64,000 bases of DNA from Phytopseudomonas straminea (GTDB taxonomy: Bacteria; Pseudomonadota; Gammaproteobacteria; Pseudomonadales; Pseudomonadaceae). The stretch spans positions 310,001-374,000 of the forward strand of contig NZ_FOMO01000004.1 of assembly GCF_900112645.1 (NCBI RefSeq), read 5' to 3'. Made by a program: the position numbers and the translations under genes. Under the pieces are notes generated by a model. That model was not told the DNA's origin and ran no database searches. It saw nothing but the letters and a program-made list of their open reading frames with translations. Positions 16,711-27,700 of this stretch are shown piece after piece; positions within the stretch are counted from its first letter, which is position 1, and every line of letters starts with the position of its first letter.

Positions 16711-17241
16711 ATGTCCAACACCACGGATACGCCCCTGGTTGCCACCCGCTGGGTGGAGATCGGCCTGGCGCTGTTCACCGCTGCCTTGGGCGGCATCGTC
16801 ATGTTCGGCGCCATCGAGATCGGCATCGGCTGGGGCGACGCCGGCCCCGAGGCCGGTTACTTTCCCTTCTACATCGGTCTGCTGATGAGCGCTGCCAGCG
16901 TGGGCAACCTGATCCTGGCACTGTTGCGCACGCCGGCGATGAGCGCCGCATTCGTCGGGCGCCAGGCATTCGGCCAGGTGCTGGCGGTGTTCCTGCCGAT
17001 CGTGCTGTACGTAGCCACCATGCCCTTTGCGGGCATCTACCTGGCATCCGCAGTATTCATCGCCTGGTTCATGTGGCGTGATCGTCAGCGCAGCAAGCCC
17101 TATGGCATTGCGCTGATCGCGACCATCTCCTGCGGCGCGGCACTGGCCAGTTACCTGATCTTCTCACTGTGGTTCAAGGTGCCGCTGGACAGCGGCGTGC
17201 TGGGTGACCTGGTGGCCGTTGTCGGAGGGGCATTGCGATGA
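16711..17241 (+). CDS. tctB: Tripartite tricarboxylate transporter small membrane subunit (TctB)
   Basis: A 176-residue protein with four hydrophobic segments, the standard TctB size, with the loop GPEAGYFPFYIGL. The start at 16711 has GAGGA about 7 bases upstream; an in-frame ATG at 16630 would overlap tctC and add a non-membrane tail. Its stop overlaps the tctA start by 4 bases. Confidence 0.9.
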   Translation: MSNTTDTPLVATRWVEIGLALFTAALGGIVMFGAIEIGIGWGDAGPEAGYFPFYIGLLMSAASVGNLILALLRTPAMSAAFVGRQAFGQVLAVFLPIVLYVATMPFAGIYLASAVFIAWFMWRDRQRSKPYGIALIATISCGAALASYLIFSLWFKVPLDSGVLGDLVAVVGGALR

Positions 17242-18758
17242 GCGAAATCGACTCCCTGATGCAGGGCATGGCGCTGATTCTGACCCCGCACCACATCGGC
17301 CTGATGGTCATCGGCGTGCTGCTCGGTATTCTCGTCGGTGTGCTGCCCGGCCTTGGCGCCCCCAACGGCGTAGCACTGTTGCTGCCGCTGACCTTCACCA
17401 TGGAACCGGTGTCGGCGATCATCCTGCTCTCGTGCATGTACTGGGGCGCACTGTTCGGCGGCTCGATCACCTCGATCCTGTTCAACATTCCCGGCGAACC
17501 CTCGTCGGTGGCGACCACCTTCGACGGCTACCCCATGGCCCGCAACGGCCAGGCCGGCGAAGCGCTGACGGCGGCCTTCACCTCGGCGCTGCTCGGAGCG
17601 CTGGTCGGCGTGCTGTTGCTGACCTTCCTGTCGACGCGCATCGCCGAGTTCGCCATGGAATTCAGCTCGCCAGAGTTCTTCGCCGTCTACCTGCTGGCGT
17701 TCTGTACCTTCATCGGCATGAGCAAGAACCCGCCGCTGAAGACCGTGGTAGCAATGATGATCGGCTTCGCCATGGCCGCCGTCGGCATGGACACCGTGTC
17801 CGGCGAACTGCGCCTGACCTACGACCAGCCCTGGCTGCTCTCGGGCCTGAGCTTCGAGGTGGCGGTGATCGGGTTGTTCGGTATCGGCGAGATTCTCTGC
17901 ACCGTAGAGGAAGGCCTGGTGTTCCGTGGCGAACGTGCACGCATCACACCGATGACCATCCTGCGCACCTGGGCCAAGCTGCCGCGCTACTGGCTGACCT
18001 GGCTGCGCAGCGCCCTGGTCGGCTGCTGGATGGGTGTGACGCCCGGCGGGCCGACTGCCGCCTCGTTCATGAGCTACAGCCTGGCGCGGCGCTTCTCGAA
18101 GAACCGCGACAACTTCGGCAAGGGCGAAGTGGAAGGCGTGATCGCTCCGGAAACCGCCGACCACAGCGCCGGCACCAGCGCCCTGCTGCCGATGTTGACC
18201 CTCGGCATTCCCGGCTCGGCGACCGCCGCGGTGATGCTCGGCGGCCTGATGATCTGGGGCCTGCACCCGGGGCCGACGCTGTTCGTCGAGCAGCACGACT
18301 TCGTCTGGGGCCTGATCGCCAGCATGTACCTGGGCAACGTGGTGAGCCTGATCGTGGTGCTGGCCACCGTGCCGCTGTTCGCCTCGATCCTGCGCATTCC
18401 GTTCTCGATCATCGCGCCGATCATCATCATGGTCTGCTCGATCGGCGCCTACTCGGTGCACAACTCGATGTTCGACGTTGGCCTGATGCTGATCTTCGGT
18501 GCCCTGGGTTACCTGTTCAAGAAGCTCGGCTACCCCATCGCCCCGCTGATCCTCGCTGCGGTGCTGGGCGACAAGGCCGAGGACGCGTTCCGCCAGTCGA
18601 TGCTGTTCTCCGACGGGCAACTGTCGATCTTCTGGTCCAACCCGCTGGTCGGCAGCCTGACTACCGCCGCGCTGCTGATGCTGTTCTGGCCGCTGCTGGC
18701 CCGCGGCCTCAAGGCGCTGTTCGGCGCACGCCAGGGGCAGGCCCGTCATGTCTCGTAA
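17238..18758 (+). CDS. tctA: Tripartite tricarboxylate transporter large permease (TctA)
   Basis: A 506-residue permease of about 12 segments with the two TctA signatures GVLPGLGAPNGVALLLPLTF near residue 33 and the later GIPGSATAAVMLGGL. It forms the transport channel of the TTT system with TctB. The full length and intact signatures indicate a functional protein. The LysR regulator gene follows by about 110 bases. Confidence 0.93.
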   Translation: MSEIDSLMQGMALILTPHHIGLMVIGVLLGILVGVLPGLGAPNGVALLLPLTFTMEPVSAIILLSCMYWGALFGGSITSILFNIPGEPSSVATTFDGYPMARNGQAGEALTAAFTSALLGALVGVLLLTFLSTRIAEFAMEFSSPEFFAVYLLAFCTFIGMSKNPPLKTVVAMMIGFAMAAVGMDTVSGELRLTYDQPWLLSGLSFEVAVIGLFGIGEILCTVEEGLVFRGERARITPMTILRTWAKLPRYWLTWLRSALVGCWMGVTPGGPTAASFMSYSLARRFSKNRDNFGKGEVEGVIAPETADHSAGTSALLPMLTLGIPGSATAAVMLGGLMIWGLHPGPTLFVEQHDFVWGLIASMYLGNVVSLIVVLATVPLFASILRIPFSIIAPIIIMVCSIGAYSVHNSMFDVGLMLIFGALGYLFKKLGYPIAPLILAAVLGDKAEDAFRQSMLFSDGQLSIFWSNPLVGSLTTAALLMLFWPLLARGLKALFGARQGQARHVS

Positions 18759-18870
18759 TCGCCAGCAGGCCGGGCTGTTCCTGGCCACGGCCACGGGGCG
18801 CTCGCTGATGACTGGCGAGCGTCGCGATTTCTTGTCACCCTTGGCTGATTCCCCTGCCACGAGCCGCGCC

Positions 18871-19809
18871 ATGTCCCGCATTCCTGACGCCAGCATCATC
18901 CACAGTCGCCTGCGTTTGCGGCAGTTGCGCCTGATGCTGGCCCTGCAGGAGTTCGGTTCGCTGCGCCGGGCCGCCGAGGAGATCGGCATGACCCAGCCGG
19001 CGGCGACCAAGATGCTCCACGAGGCGGAAAGCCTGCTTGGCGTCGAGCTGTTCGAGCGCCTGCCGCGCGGCATGCGCGCCACGGCGTTCGGTGAAACGGC
19101 GATCTACTACGCCAAGATGATCTTCGCCGAGCTGTCGGGCATGCGTGAGGAATTCGCCGCGCTGGAATCGGGCAACCTCGGCCGTGTCACCATCGGCGCC
19201 ATTCCGGCCCTGGCCTCGGGGCTGCTGACGCGCACCATCGCCACCCTGAAGAAGAGCCACCCGCGGCTGTCGATGAGCATCCAGGTCGACACCAGCGACG
19301 TGCTGGTGCAGGCCCTGCAACAGGACCAACTGGACGTGGTGCTGGGGCGGATTCCCGACGGCGCGCGCACCGATGACCTGCTGTTCGACAGCCTTGGCGA
19401 GGAAACCCTGTGCGTGGTGGCCGGCGCCCAGCACCCCATGGCCGGCGCCAACAAGCTGACCTGGCACGAGTTGCAGGACCTGACCTGGGTGCTGCAGCAA
19501 CACCCCAGCCCGATGCGCACCATCATCAACCAGGCGTTTCACAACGCGCGGGTCGACATTCCCAGCAGCATCGTCGAAACCACCTCGATCATGACCCTGC
19601 TGTCGCTGTTGCAGCAGACCGACATGATCGGCGTGACCCCGGTATCGGTGATCAACGACTACCCGGCCCGCCACTTGCTCAAGATCCTGCCGATCACCTT
19701 CGAGCCGCGCCTGCCGCCCTACGGCCTGATCACCCGCAGGCACCGCATTCAGTCGTCGGCCATGCAGGCCTTCATCAACGCGGTGAAGGACGAGCACGCC
19801 AACGAGTGA
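18871..19809 (+). CDS. LysR family transcriptional regulator
   Basis: A 312-residue LTTR. The N-terminal winged HTH is clear (LMLALQEFGSLRRAAEEIG, then MTQPAATKMLHEAE), followed by a periplasmic-binding-like effector domain. ATG at 18871 starts MSRIPDASIIHSRLRLRQLR, the usual distance before the HTH; ATG 18808 or 18748 would add 21 or 41 unstructured residues and overlap or abut tctA. It belongs to the GbpR-like branch often found with sugar-acid transporters. It probably senses the island substrate and acts on the divergent promoter region at 15385-15640. Confidence 0.88.
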   Translation: MSRIPDASIIHSRLRLRQLRLMLALQEFGSLRRAAEEIGMTQPAATKMLHEAESLLGVELFERLPRGMRATAFGETAIYYAKMIFAELSGMREEFAALESGNLGRVTIGAIPALASGLLTRTIATLKKSHPRLSMSIQVDTSDVLVQALQQDQLDVVLGRIPDGARTDDLLFDSLGEETLCVVAGAQHPMAGANKLTWHELQDLTWVLQQHPSPMRTIINQAFHNARVDIPSSIVETTSIMTLLSLLQQTDMIGVTPVSVINDYPARHLLKILPITFEPRLPPYGLITRRHRIQSSAMQAFINAVKDEHANE

Positions 19810-19930
19810 CCGCCCCGCAACCGCGCTTTTCGCAACGAAACGGTAACTTTTACAAGATTTTGCCGACAGGGCGGCGATCCGGCACACTAGCGGCCCCGAG
19901 CTCCGGCTCGTCGCCGCAGCCAGATTTCGT

Positions 19931-22414
19931 ATGACCCGCTCCCCGCTTCGCCGCCTTGCCTTCGGCACCCTGCGCCGCCTGCTGTACCTGTGGGTGCGCT
20001 CGGAAACCATCAACCAGTCGGCCTTCACCCTCAAGCTCGACCGCAGCAAGCCGGTGTTCTACGTGCTGCAGCAGCCTTCGGTGAGCGACCTGGCAGTGCT
20101 CGATCACGAGTGCACCAAGGCCAACCTGCCGCGCCCGGTGCTGCCCGTGGCGGTGGGCAAGCTGATCGAGCCGGCGGCGTTCTTCTACCTGACGCCGGAG
20201 CCCGACTGGCTTGGCCGCCAGGACAAGCGCGGTATCTCGCCAACCCTGCAGCGCATGGTCGAAGCCCTCGGTGAAGATGCTGCCGAGCAGGCGCAGATCA
20301 TTCCGGTCAGCGTGTTCTGGGGACAGTCGCCGAACCGCGAAACCAGTGCCTGGAAGCTGTTGTTCGCCGACAGCTGGGCAGTCACCGGTCGCCTGCGCCG
20401 GCTGGTGAGCATCCTGATTCTGGGCCGCACCACCCGCGTGCAGTTTTCCACGCCCATCCAGCTACGCGACCTGGTCGAGCAGAACAAGGGCCAGGAACGA
20501 ACCCTGCGTATGGTGCACCGCATCCTGCGGGTACATTTTCGCAACCAGAAGGCCGCGGTCATCGGCCCGGACGTGTCGCACCGGCGCAACCTGGTCAAAG
20601 GCCTGGTGCACGGCCCGCAGGTACGCCAGGCGATTGCCGACGAAGCCAGCCGCGAGAACATTTCCGTCGACAAGGCCGAGGCCCTGGCGCTGCGCTACGG
20701 CAACGAGATCGCCTCGGATTACACCTACACGGCGATCCGCTTTCTCGAACTGATCCTGTCGTGGTTCTGGAACAAGATCTACGACGGTATCAAGGTCAAC
20801 CACATCGAAGGCGTGCAGGACATTGCCCAGGGTCACGAAGTGATCTACGTACCCTGCCACCGCAGCCACATCGACTACCTGCTGCTCTCCTACCTGCTGT
20901 TTCGCAACGGTCTGACGCCGCCGCACATCGCCGCCGGCATCAACCTCAACATGCCGGTCATCGGCGGTCTGCTGCGCCGGGGCGGCGCCTTCTTCATGCG
21001 CCGCACCTTCAAGGGCAACCCGCTGTACACCGCCGTGTTCAACGAATACCTGCACACCCTGATCCGCAAGGGCCATCCGGTGGAGTACTTCGTCGAGGGT
21101 GGCCGTTCGCGCACCGGGCGTATGCTGCGGCCCAAGACGGGCATGCTCGCCATCACGCTGCGCAGCTACCTGCAGAGCCACCGTCTGCCAGTGGTATTCG
21201 TACCGGTGTACATCGGCTACGAGCGCGTGCTGGAAGGCCGTACCTACCTGGGCGAACTGCGCGGAGCAAGCAAGAAGAAAGAGTCGATCTTCGACATCTT
21301 CAAGGTCATCGGCGCACTCAAGCAGCGCTTTGGCCACGTGTGGGTCAACTTTGGCGAGCCGATCAAGCTGGACGCCTTTCTCGATGCGCAACAGGCCGAC
21401 TGGCGCGAGCAGAACCTGGGGCCGGATTACCGCCCGGCCTGGCTCAACGAAACCACCAACCGCCTCGGCGAGCGGGTCGCGCAGCGCCTCAACGAGGCGG
21501 CAGCGATCAACCCGGTCAACCTGGTGGCCCTGGCGCTGCTGTCCACCAGCAAGCTGGCGTTGGACGAGCGCGGCCTGGTGCGCATCCTCGACCTGTACCA
21601 GAGCCTGCTGCGCCGCGTGCCCTACTCGCCGCACACCACGGTGCCGGAAGGCGACGGCCTGGCGCTGATCGAGCACGTGCGCGGCATGCAATTGCTCTCC
21701 GAACAGAAGGACGCGCTGGGCCGCATCCTCTATCTGGACGAGCAGAACGCGGTACTGATGACCTACTACCGCAACAACGTGCTGCACATCTTCGCCCTGC
21801 CCGGGCTGATCGCCAGTTTCTTCCAGAGCAGCGGGCGGATGAGCCGCGAGCAGATCCTGCGTTTCGTCCACGCGCTGTACCCGTACCTGCAGTCCGAGCT
21901 GTACCTGCGCTGGACCGACGAGGAGCTGGACGAAGTGGTCGACCAGTGGCTCGAAGCTTTCGTCGAGCAGGGCCTGCTCAAGCAAGAGAGCGACCTCTAC
22001 GTACGCCCGGCGCCCAGCTCGCGCAACTTCGTGCTGCTGACCCTGCTGTCGCGGGCCATCGCCCAGACGCTGCAGCGTTTCTACATGGCCAGCGCCCTGC
22101 TGCTCAATGCCGGGCAGAACGCGATCAGCGCCGAGGAGCTGGAGGAGCTGTGCACGGTCATGGCCCAGCGCCTGTCAATCCTGCATGGGCTCAATGCGCC
22201 GGAGTTCTTCGACAAGAGCCTGTTCCGCCATTTCATCCAGACGCTGCTCGACAAGGGCGTGCTGCGCCAGGACGAGGCCGGCAAGCTCAGCCACCCGCCG
22301 GCCTTCGCCGAACTGGCCGAAGGCGCCGCCAAGCGCGTGCTGCCGGCGGAGATTCGTCTGTCGATCCGGCAGGTGACCATGGATCGTAGTGAGGAGCTGC
22401 TCGACGGGCTCTGA
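19931..22414 (+). CDS. plsB: Glycerol-3-phosphate 1-O-acyltransferase
   Basis: An 827-residue PlsB, full length. It acylates sn-glycerol-3-phosphate at position 1, the first step of phospholipid synthesis, at the inner membrane. The four acyltransferase blocks are in order: HRSHIDY (about residue 310), [20 protein letters not shown] and VPVYIGYE. The first Met has only a weak Shine-Dalgarno. It stands alone between the catabolic island and a lipoprotein gene, and marks the return to core-genome content. Confidence 0.96.
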   Translation: MTRSPLRRLAFGTLRRLLYLWVRSETINQSAFTLKLDRSKPVFYVLQQPSVSDLAVLDHECTKANLPRPVLPVAVGKLIEPAAFFYLTPEPDWLGRQDKRGISPTLQRMVEALGEDAAEQAQIIPVSVFWGQSPNRETSAWKLLFADSWAVTGRLRRLVSILILGRTTRVQFSTPIQLRDLVEQNKGQERTLRMVHRILRVHFRNQKAAVIGPDVSHRRNLVKGLVHGPQVRQAIADEASRENISVDKAEALALRYGNEIASDYTYTAIRFLELILSWFWNKIYDGIKVNHIEGVQDIAQGHEVIYVPCHRSHIDYLLLSYLLFRNGLTPPHIAAGINLNMPVIGGLLRRGGAFFMRRTFKGNPLYTAVFNEYLHTLIRKGHPVEYFVEGGRSRTGRMLRPKTGMLAITLRSYLQSHRLPVVFVPVYIGYERVLEGRTYLGELRGASKKKESIFDIFKVIGALKQRFGHVWVNFGEPIKLDAFLDAQQADWREQNLGPDYRPAWLNETTNRLGERVAQRLNEAAAINPVNLVALALLSTSKLALDERGLVRILDLYQSLLRRVPYSPHTTVPEGDGLALIEHVRGMQLLSEQKDALGRILYLDEQNAVLMTYYRNNVLHIFALPGLIASFFQSSGRMSREQILRFVHALYPYLQSELYLRWTDEELDEVVDQWLEAFVEQGLLKQESDLYVRPAPSSRNFVLLTLLSRAIAQTLQRFYMASALLLNAGQNAISAEELEELCTVMAQRLSILHGLNAPEFFDKSLFRHFIQTLLDKGVLRQDEAGKLSHPPAFAELAEGAAKRVLPAEIRLSIRQVTMDRSEELLDGL

Positions 22415-22519
22415 CAGCCCGGTTATCCAGCGGATGCATCGAGTGCGGCGGGCATTGTTGAGCTTTGCCGCCGCAGCACCTAAGATGCGTCGTTGGGGCC
22501 ACTTAGGGCAGGGATTTTC

Positions 22520-23599
22520 GTGCGTTATCACACCATTCTAGGATCACTGGCGATCGTGGTTTCCGGTTGCGCCATGCAACCGTCCGCATCGACCTCTCAA
22601 GAAGAAAAGCCGGCACAACCGGCTCCCGTCGCAGAACAGACCGCCGCCGCACCCGCCAGCGCGCAACCCGCGCCGCAGCCGGTTGCCGCCGCCACGCCGA
22701 GCGAGGCGCCAGCCGCCGCGCCGGTCGCCCGCGAGCCGCAGGAATACGAGATCCAGCCTGGCCAGTGCTGGGTGCACGCCCAGGTGCGTCCGCGCCCGGT
22801 GCAGAGCACCCAGGAAGTGGTGGTCAAGGATTCGGTCAACAAGATCACCGTCACCCCCGCAGAGCTCGAGAAGGGCTTCAAGCAGGTGGTCACCCGTGAA
22901 GGCACCAAGACCTACCGCATCGAGCCGCCGACCTACCGCGTGGTCTCCGAGCAGGTGAAGGTGCGCCCGGAAGTGAAGCGCTACATCGTGGTGCCGGCCG
23001 TCTACGAGGACGTCAAGGAAACCGTGACCCTCGAAGAAGCCAAGACCGTGCTCGACCAGTGCCGCGCTGCCGGCACCCGTTATTCGAGCGGCACCGGCGC
23101 CATGTCCTTCTGCGCCCGCCAGGTGCCGGCCAAGCAGGAAGTAGTCAAGGTCAAGAAGCTGGTTTCGCCGGAGACCGTGCGAGTGGAAACCGACCCTGCG
23201 CAGTACAAGAGCGTGACCCGCTGGATCGTCGACAAGCCGGCCCAGGCCATCGAAGTCACCCTGGACCCGCAATACACCAAGGTCGCCTCCACCGAAGTGG
23301 TACGCCCGGTGGAAGCCAACCAGATCATCCTGCCGGAAGAGAAGCGCCAGCTTAAGGTCACGCGCTTCGAAGGCAACGCGCGCATCGTTTCCCGGCAGAC
23401 CGTGTGTGACCCGGACATCAACGACGACCTGGTCACCCGCCTGCAGCAGAGCCTGGTCAAGCGCGGCTTCAACCCAGGCAGTGTCGACGGCAAGCTCGGC
23501 AAGCGCACCCTCGACGCGCTGACCGAATTCCAGACCGCCAACGGCCTGGCCGTCGGCGCCCTGACCCTGGAAAGCCTGACCGCCCTGGAAGTCCGCTAA
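22520..23599 (+). CDS. Lipoprotein with C-terminal peptidoglycan-binding domain
   Basis: A 359-residue protein starting at GTG 22520 (AGGGCAGGGA just upstream). A short signal ends in the lipobox VVSGC. A Pro/Ala-rich linker of about 60 residues follows. The middle is a series of similar beta-rich units (YRIEPPTYRVVSEQVKVRPE, YIVVPAVYEDVKETV, VETDPAQYKSVTRWIV, TLDPQYTKVASTEVV) that look like degenerate internal repeats. The end (LQQSLVKRGFNPGSVDGKLG to LTALEVR) matches a PG_binding_1 domain. It is probably an outer-membrane or periplasmic lipoprotein that attaches to the cell wall; its precise role is unknown. Confidence 0.8.
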   Translation: MRYHTILGSLAIVVSGCAMQPSASTSQEEKPAQPAPVAEQTAAAPASAQPAPQPVAAATPSEAPAAAPVAREPQEYEIQPGQCWVHAQVRPRPVQSTQEVVVKDSVNKITVTPAELEKGFKQVVTREGTKTYRIEPPTYRVVSEQVKVRPEVKRYIVVPAVYEDVKETVTLEEAKTVLDQCRAAGTRYSSGTGAMSFCARQVPAKQEVVKVKKLVSPETVRVETDPAQYKSVTRWIVDKPAQAIEVTLDPQYTKVASTEVVRPVEANQIILPEEKRQLKVTRFEGNARIVSRQTVCDPDINDDLVTRLQQSLVKRGFNPGSVDGKLGKRTLDALTEFQTANGLAVGALTLESLTALEVR

Positions 23600-23608
23600 C
23601 GCCGAACC

Positions 23609-23631
23609 GGCACGCCCGCAACGGGCGTGCC
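23609..23631 (+). terminator. Hairpin after the lipoprotein gene
   Basis: A perfect 10-bp stem (GGCACGCCCG with CGGGCGTGCC, 3-base loop) starts 10 bases after the stop codon. The following CGCTTT is only a weak U tract. Confidence 0.55.
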
Positions 23632-23727
23632 GCGCTTTCCCCGCCCATGCTTTTCCTCAACCTTCGCCGCGCCCCTCGCCAGCCTGCTAAGCTCGCTGCT
23701 TATCTCCACCGCTCGAAGGTTACCGCC

Positions 23728-24405
23728 ATGCTCCGCATCCCCGTTCTCGTCGCCGGCCTGCTGCTGTCCGCCAACGTGTTCGCCCTGTCGCTCTCCGACC
23801 TCAGCCAGCAGGACGCCAGCGGCGGCCTCAAGGATGCCCTCACCCAGGGCGCCAAGGTGGCCGTGCAGCAGCTCGGTAAGCCCGGCGGCTTCAGCAACAA
23901 CCCTGAAGTGCGCATCGAACTGCCGGGCAAACTCGGCAAGGCCGCCAAGACCATGAAGATGATGGGCATGGGCGCCCAGGTCGAGCAGCTGGAAACCAGC
24001 ATGAACAAGGCCGCCGAAGCCGCCGTACCTCAGGCCCAGGCGCTGCTGGTCGACGCGGTGAAGAAGATGACCGTGCAGGACGCCAAGAGCATCCTCGCAG
24101 GCCCTCAGGATTCGGCCACTCAGTACCTGAACAAGAGCAGCCGCGAGCAGATTCGCGCCAAGTTCCTGCCCATCGTCAAGCAGGCCACCGACCAGGTGGG
24201 CCTGGCCAAGCAGTACAACAGCTTCGCCGGCCAGGCGGCCACCTTCGGCGTACTCGACGCCAAGAGCGCCAATATCGAAAGCTACGTGACAGAACAGGCC
24301 CTAGACGGTTTGTTCGACATGATCGCCAAGCAGGAAGCCAGCATCCGCGAGAACCCGGCGGCGGCGGCCACCAGCCTGGCCAAGAAGGTGTTTGGCGCGC
24401 TGTAA
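23728..24405 (+). CDS. DUF4197 domain-containing periplasmic protein
   Basis: A 225-residue protein with a signal peptide (MLRIPVLVAGLLLSANVFA, then LSLSDLSQQDASGGLKDAL). The rest is helical and matches the DUF4197 pattern: the opening LKDALTQGAKVAVQQLG, then NPEVRIELPGKLGKAAKTM and the final DGLFDMIAKQE with an ENPAAAATSLAKKVFG tail. The function is unknown. The start at 23728 follows GAAGG by 7 bases; an earlier in-frame ATG would destroy the signal peptide. It appears to be a single-gene unit with a strong terminator. Confidence 0.85.
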   Translation: MLRIPVLVAGLLLSANVFALSLSDLSQQDASGGLKDALTQGAKVAVQQLGKPGGFSNNPEVRIELPGKLGKAAKTMKMMGMGAQVEQLETSMNKAAEAAVPQAQALLVDAVKKMTVQDAKSILAGPQDSATQYLNKSSREQIRAKFLPIVKQATDQVGLAKQYNSFAGQAATFGVLDAKSANIESYVTEQALDGLFDMIAKQEASIRENPAAAATSLAKKVFGAL

Positions 24406-24420
24406 CTGGAGCGCTGCAAG

Positions 24421-24456
24421 AAAAAGGGCTGGTGCGTTATGTATCAGCCCTTTTTT
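24421..24456. terminator. Strong intrinsic terminator
   Basis: AAAAAGGGCTG pairs with CAGCCCTTTTTT across a 13-base loop, 15 bases after the DUF4197 stop. A U run closes the plus-strand structure and the A run gives partial bidirectional function. Confidence 0.85.
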
Positions 24457-24540
24457 CTGCGTGGGAGACGGATAAAGCGTCGCCGAGTCTACGACTGTAA
24501 TGACTGAAAAGTGGCGGGAGCGGCCGGCGAGCAGAGCTTT

Positions 24541-24667
24541 TGATCGTTCCTCACGCTTCGCGTGGGAATGCATCCGTGGACGCTCCGCGTCCGCTGTTGG
24601 ATGCAGTCCACCACCAGAGCCGGCGCGGAGCGCCTTGCCCTGTGCTCCCACGCTAGAGCGTGGGAGC
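24541..24667. repeat. Intergenic palindromic repeat block
   Basis: Three hairpins in 130 bases: an imperfect CACGCTTCGCGTG unit (about 24548-24569), GGACGCTCCGCGTCC (24578-24592) and a perfect 10-bp stem GCTCCCACGC/GCGTGGGAGC (24644-24667). The units GGACGCTCCGCGTCC and CACGC...GCGTGGGA are widespread intergenic repeats in pseudomonads, probably non-autonomous REP-like elements. They lie between a terminator and the 3' end of the RND gene. Confidence 0.7.
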
Positions 24668-24748
24668 TATCATCGTTGACCGGCAGCTATCGCCTTTGAC
24701 CAACTCGCCATAGAAATACGAGCTTGCGGCCCCAAAAGACCATGGATC

Positions 24749-27700
24749 TTAACTGTCACCCGCAGCCTGCGCCCTCTCACTCGGCTTCACTCTGAACCAA
24801 GCCGCATAAAGCGCCGGCAAAAACAGCAGGGTCAACGCCGTGGCCACCACCAGCCCACCCATGATCGCCACCGCCATCGGCCCGAAGAACACGCTGCGCG
24901 ACAGCGGAATCATCGCCAGCACAGCGGCCAACGCAGTCAGCACGATGGGCCGGAAGCGTCGCACGGTGGCTTCGACGATGGCATTCCAGCTGTCCAGCCC
25001 GGCCTCGCGGTCCTGCTCGATCTGGTCGACCAGAATCACCGAATTGCGCATGATCATCCCTGACAGCGCGATGGTGCCGAGCATCGCCACGAAGCCGAAC
25101 GGCTGGCCGAACAGCAGCAGAAACAGGGTCACGCCGATCAGTCCCAGCGGCGCGGTGAGAAACACCATGACCATGCGCGAGAAGCTCTTGAGCTGCAGCA
25201 TCAGCAGGGTCAGCACCACCACGATGAACAACGGCACACCAGCCACCACCGAGGCCTGGCCCTTGGCGGAGTCCTCCGCCGAGCCGCCCACTTCCAAGAG
25301 GTAACCATCGGGCAGGTTGGCGCGGATATCGGCCAGGGTCGGCAGGATCTGTTTGGTCAGCGTGGCCGGCTGCTGAGGCCCGTAGATATCGGCACGCACA
25401 GTAACGGTCGGCAGGCGGTTGCGGTGCCAGATCACACCCTCTTCGAAGCCGTACTCCAGGGTGGCGATCTGCGCCAGCGCCACGCTCTTGCCGCTGTCGG
25501 TGGGCACCGCCAGGCTCGGCAGCCGCTCCAGTGCTTTGCGCTCGGTCGAGGTGCCGCGCAGGAGGATCTCGATCAGCTCGTTGTCCTCGCGGTAATCGCT
25601 GACCGACGAGCCGTTGAGCGAGCTGCGCAGGAAACTGGCCACATCGGCGGTGCTCACGCCCAGAGCCCGGGCGCGCTCCTGGTCGATGTTCAGGTACACC
25701 ACCTTGCTCGGCTCCTGCCAATCGAGGTGCACGTTGACCACATCGGGGTTGGCGCGCACCTTGTCGGCGACCTGGCGGGCCAGGGCGCGCACCTCTTCGA
25801 TATGCTCGCCGGAGACGCGGAACTGCACCGGGTAGCCAACGGGCGGGCCATTCTCCAGGCGCGAGATGCGCGTGCGCAGGCTCGGGAATTCATCGCGCAA
25901 CACGCCGATCAGCCAGGCGCGCACCGCTTCGCGCTCCTCGATGGATGTGGCCAGCACCACGATCTGCGCAAAGCTGGTGGCCGGCAACTGCTGGTCCAGC
26001 GGCAGGTAGAAGCGCGGCGAACCGGTGCCGACATAGGCCACGTAGTTGTCCACACCCGGGTGCCCAGTCAGGCGCTCTTCCAGGCGACGCACTTCGGCTT
26101 CGGTGGCGATCAGCGAAGCGCCTTCGGCCAGCTTGAAATCGACCATCAATTCCAGACGCCCCGAGGCCGGAAAGAACTGCTGCGGCACGAACCGGAACAG
26201 AAAGATCGAGCCGACGAACAGCGCCAGGGTCAGCACGATGACCGTCTTGCGCCAACGCACGCACCAGTGCACCAGGTTACGAACGCGATGATAGAACGGC
26301 GTGGCATAGGGATCGTGACCTTCGCTGCCACCATGTTTTTCTGCAGCGCGCTTGGCCAGGTCCGGCAGCAGCCGCGCCCCCAGGTACGGCACGAACATCA
26401 CCGCGGCCACCCAGGACATCAGCAGCGCGATGGTCACTACCTGGAAAATCGAGCGGGTATATTCGCCGGTGCCCGACTGCGCGGTGGCGATCGGCAGAAA
26501 GCCCGCCGCAGTGATCAGCGTGCCAGTGAGCATCGGGAAGGCCGTGCTGGTCCAGGCGAAGCTGGCCGCCTTGAGGCGGTCGTAGCCCTGTTCCATCTTG
26601 ATCGCCATGATCTCCACGGCAATGATCGCGTCGTCCACCAGCAGGCCCAACGCCAGCACCAGAGCGCCGAGGGAAATCTTGTGCAGGCCGATGTTCAGGT
26701 AGTACATGGCGGCGAAGGTCATCGCCAGCACCAGAGGAATCGACAGCGCCACCACCAGCCCGGTACGTAGCCCGAGGGAGAAGAAGCTGACCAGCAGGAC
26801 GATGATCAGCGCCTCGGCAAGCACCTTCACGAACTCGCCGACACCGGTCTTCACCGCCGCCGGCTGGTCCGACACCTTGCGCAGTTGCATGCCCGCGGGC
26901 AAGTTGTTCTGCAGGCGGGTAAATTCGCCCTCCAGCGCTTTGCCGAGCACCAGAATGTCGCCGCCCGGCTTCATGGAAACCGCCAGGCCGATGGCATCCT
27001 CGCCCATGAAACGCATACGCGGCGCCGGCGGATCGTTGAAACCACGGCTGACATCGGCCACATCGCCGATGCGGAAAGTGCGGTCGGCCACGCGGATGGG
27101 GAAGTCGCGGATCTGCTCGACCGTCTCGAAGTTACCGCTGACGCGCAGCTGCACCCGATCGGTATCGGTCTCGAAGAAGCCGGCCACCGGCATGGCATTC
27201 TGCTGCTCGAGGGCCTGCTGCACGGCAGCGAGCGGCAGCCCGAGATTGGCCATCTTGGTGTTCGATAACTCGATCCAGATCTTCTCGTCCTGCAGGCCGA
27301 CCAGCTCGACCTTGCCGACATCCTTAACGCGCTGCAGCTGCAGCTGCACGCGGTCGGCATAATCCTTGAGCACCGCGTAGTCGAAGCCGTTGCCGGTCAG
27401 CGCGTAGATATTGCCGAAGGTAGTACCGAACTCGTCGTTGAAGAACGGCCCCTGGATTCCGGCGGGCAGCGTATGGCGAATGTCGCCGATCTTCTTGCGC
27501 AACTGGTACCAGAGTTCGGGAATCTCGTTGGAGTGCATCGAGTCGCGGGCCATGAAGGTGACCTGGGACTCGCCGGGCCGCGAGAACGAAACGATGCGCT
27601 CGTACTCGCCGGTTTCCATCAGCTTCTTCTCGATGCGCTCGGTCACTTGGCGCGACACCTGCTCAGCGGTGGCGCCAGGCCAGTTGGTCTTCACCACCAT

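Noticed and set aside
19810..19930. Terminator or promoter between the LysR gene and plsB
   Set aside because: No stable hairpin and no well-spaced promoter pair could be defined in these 120 bases.
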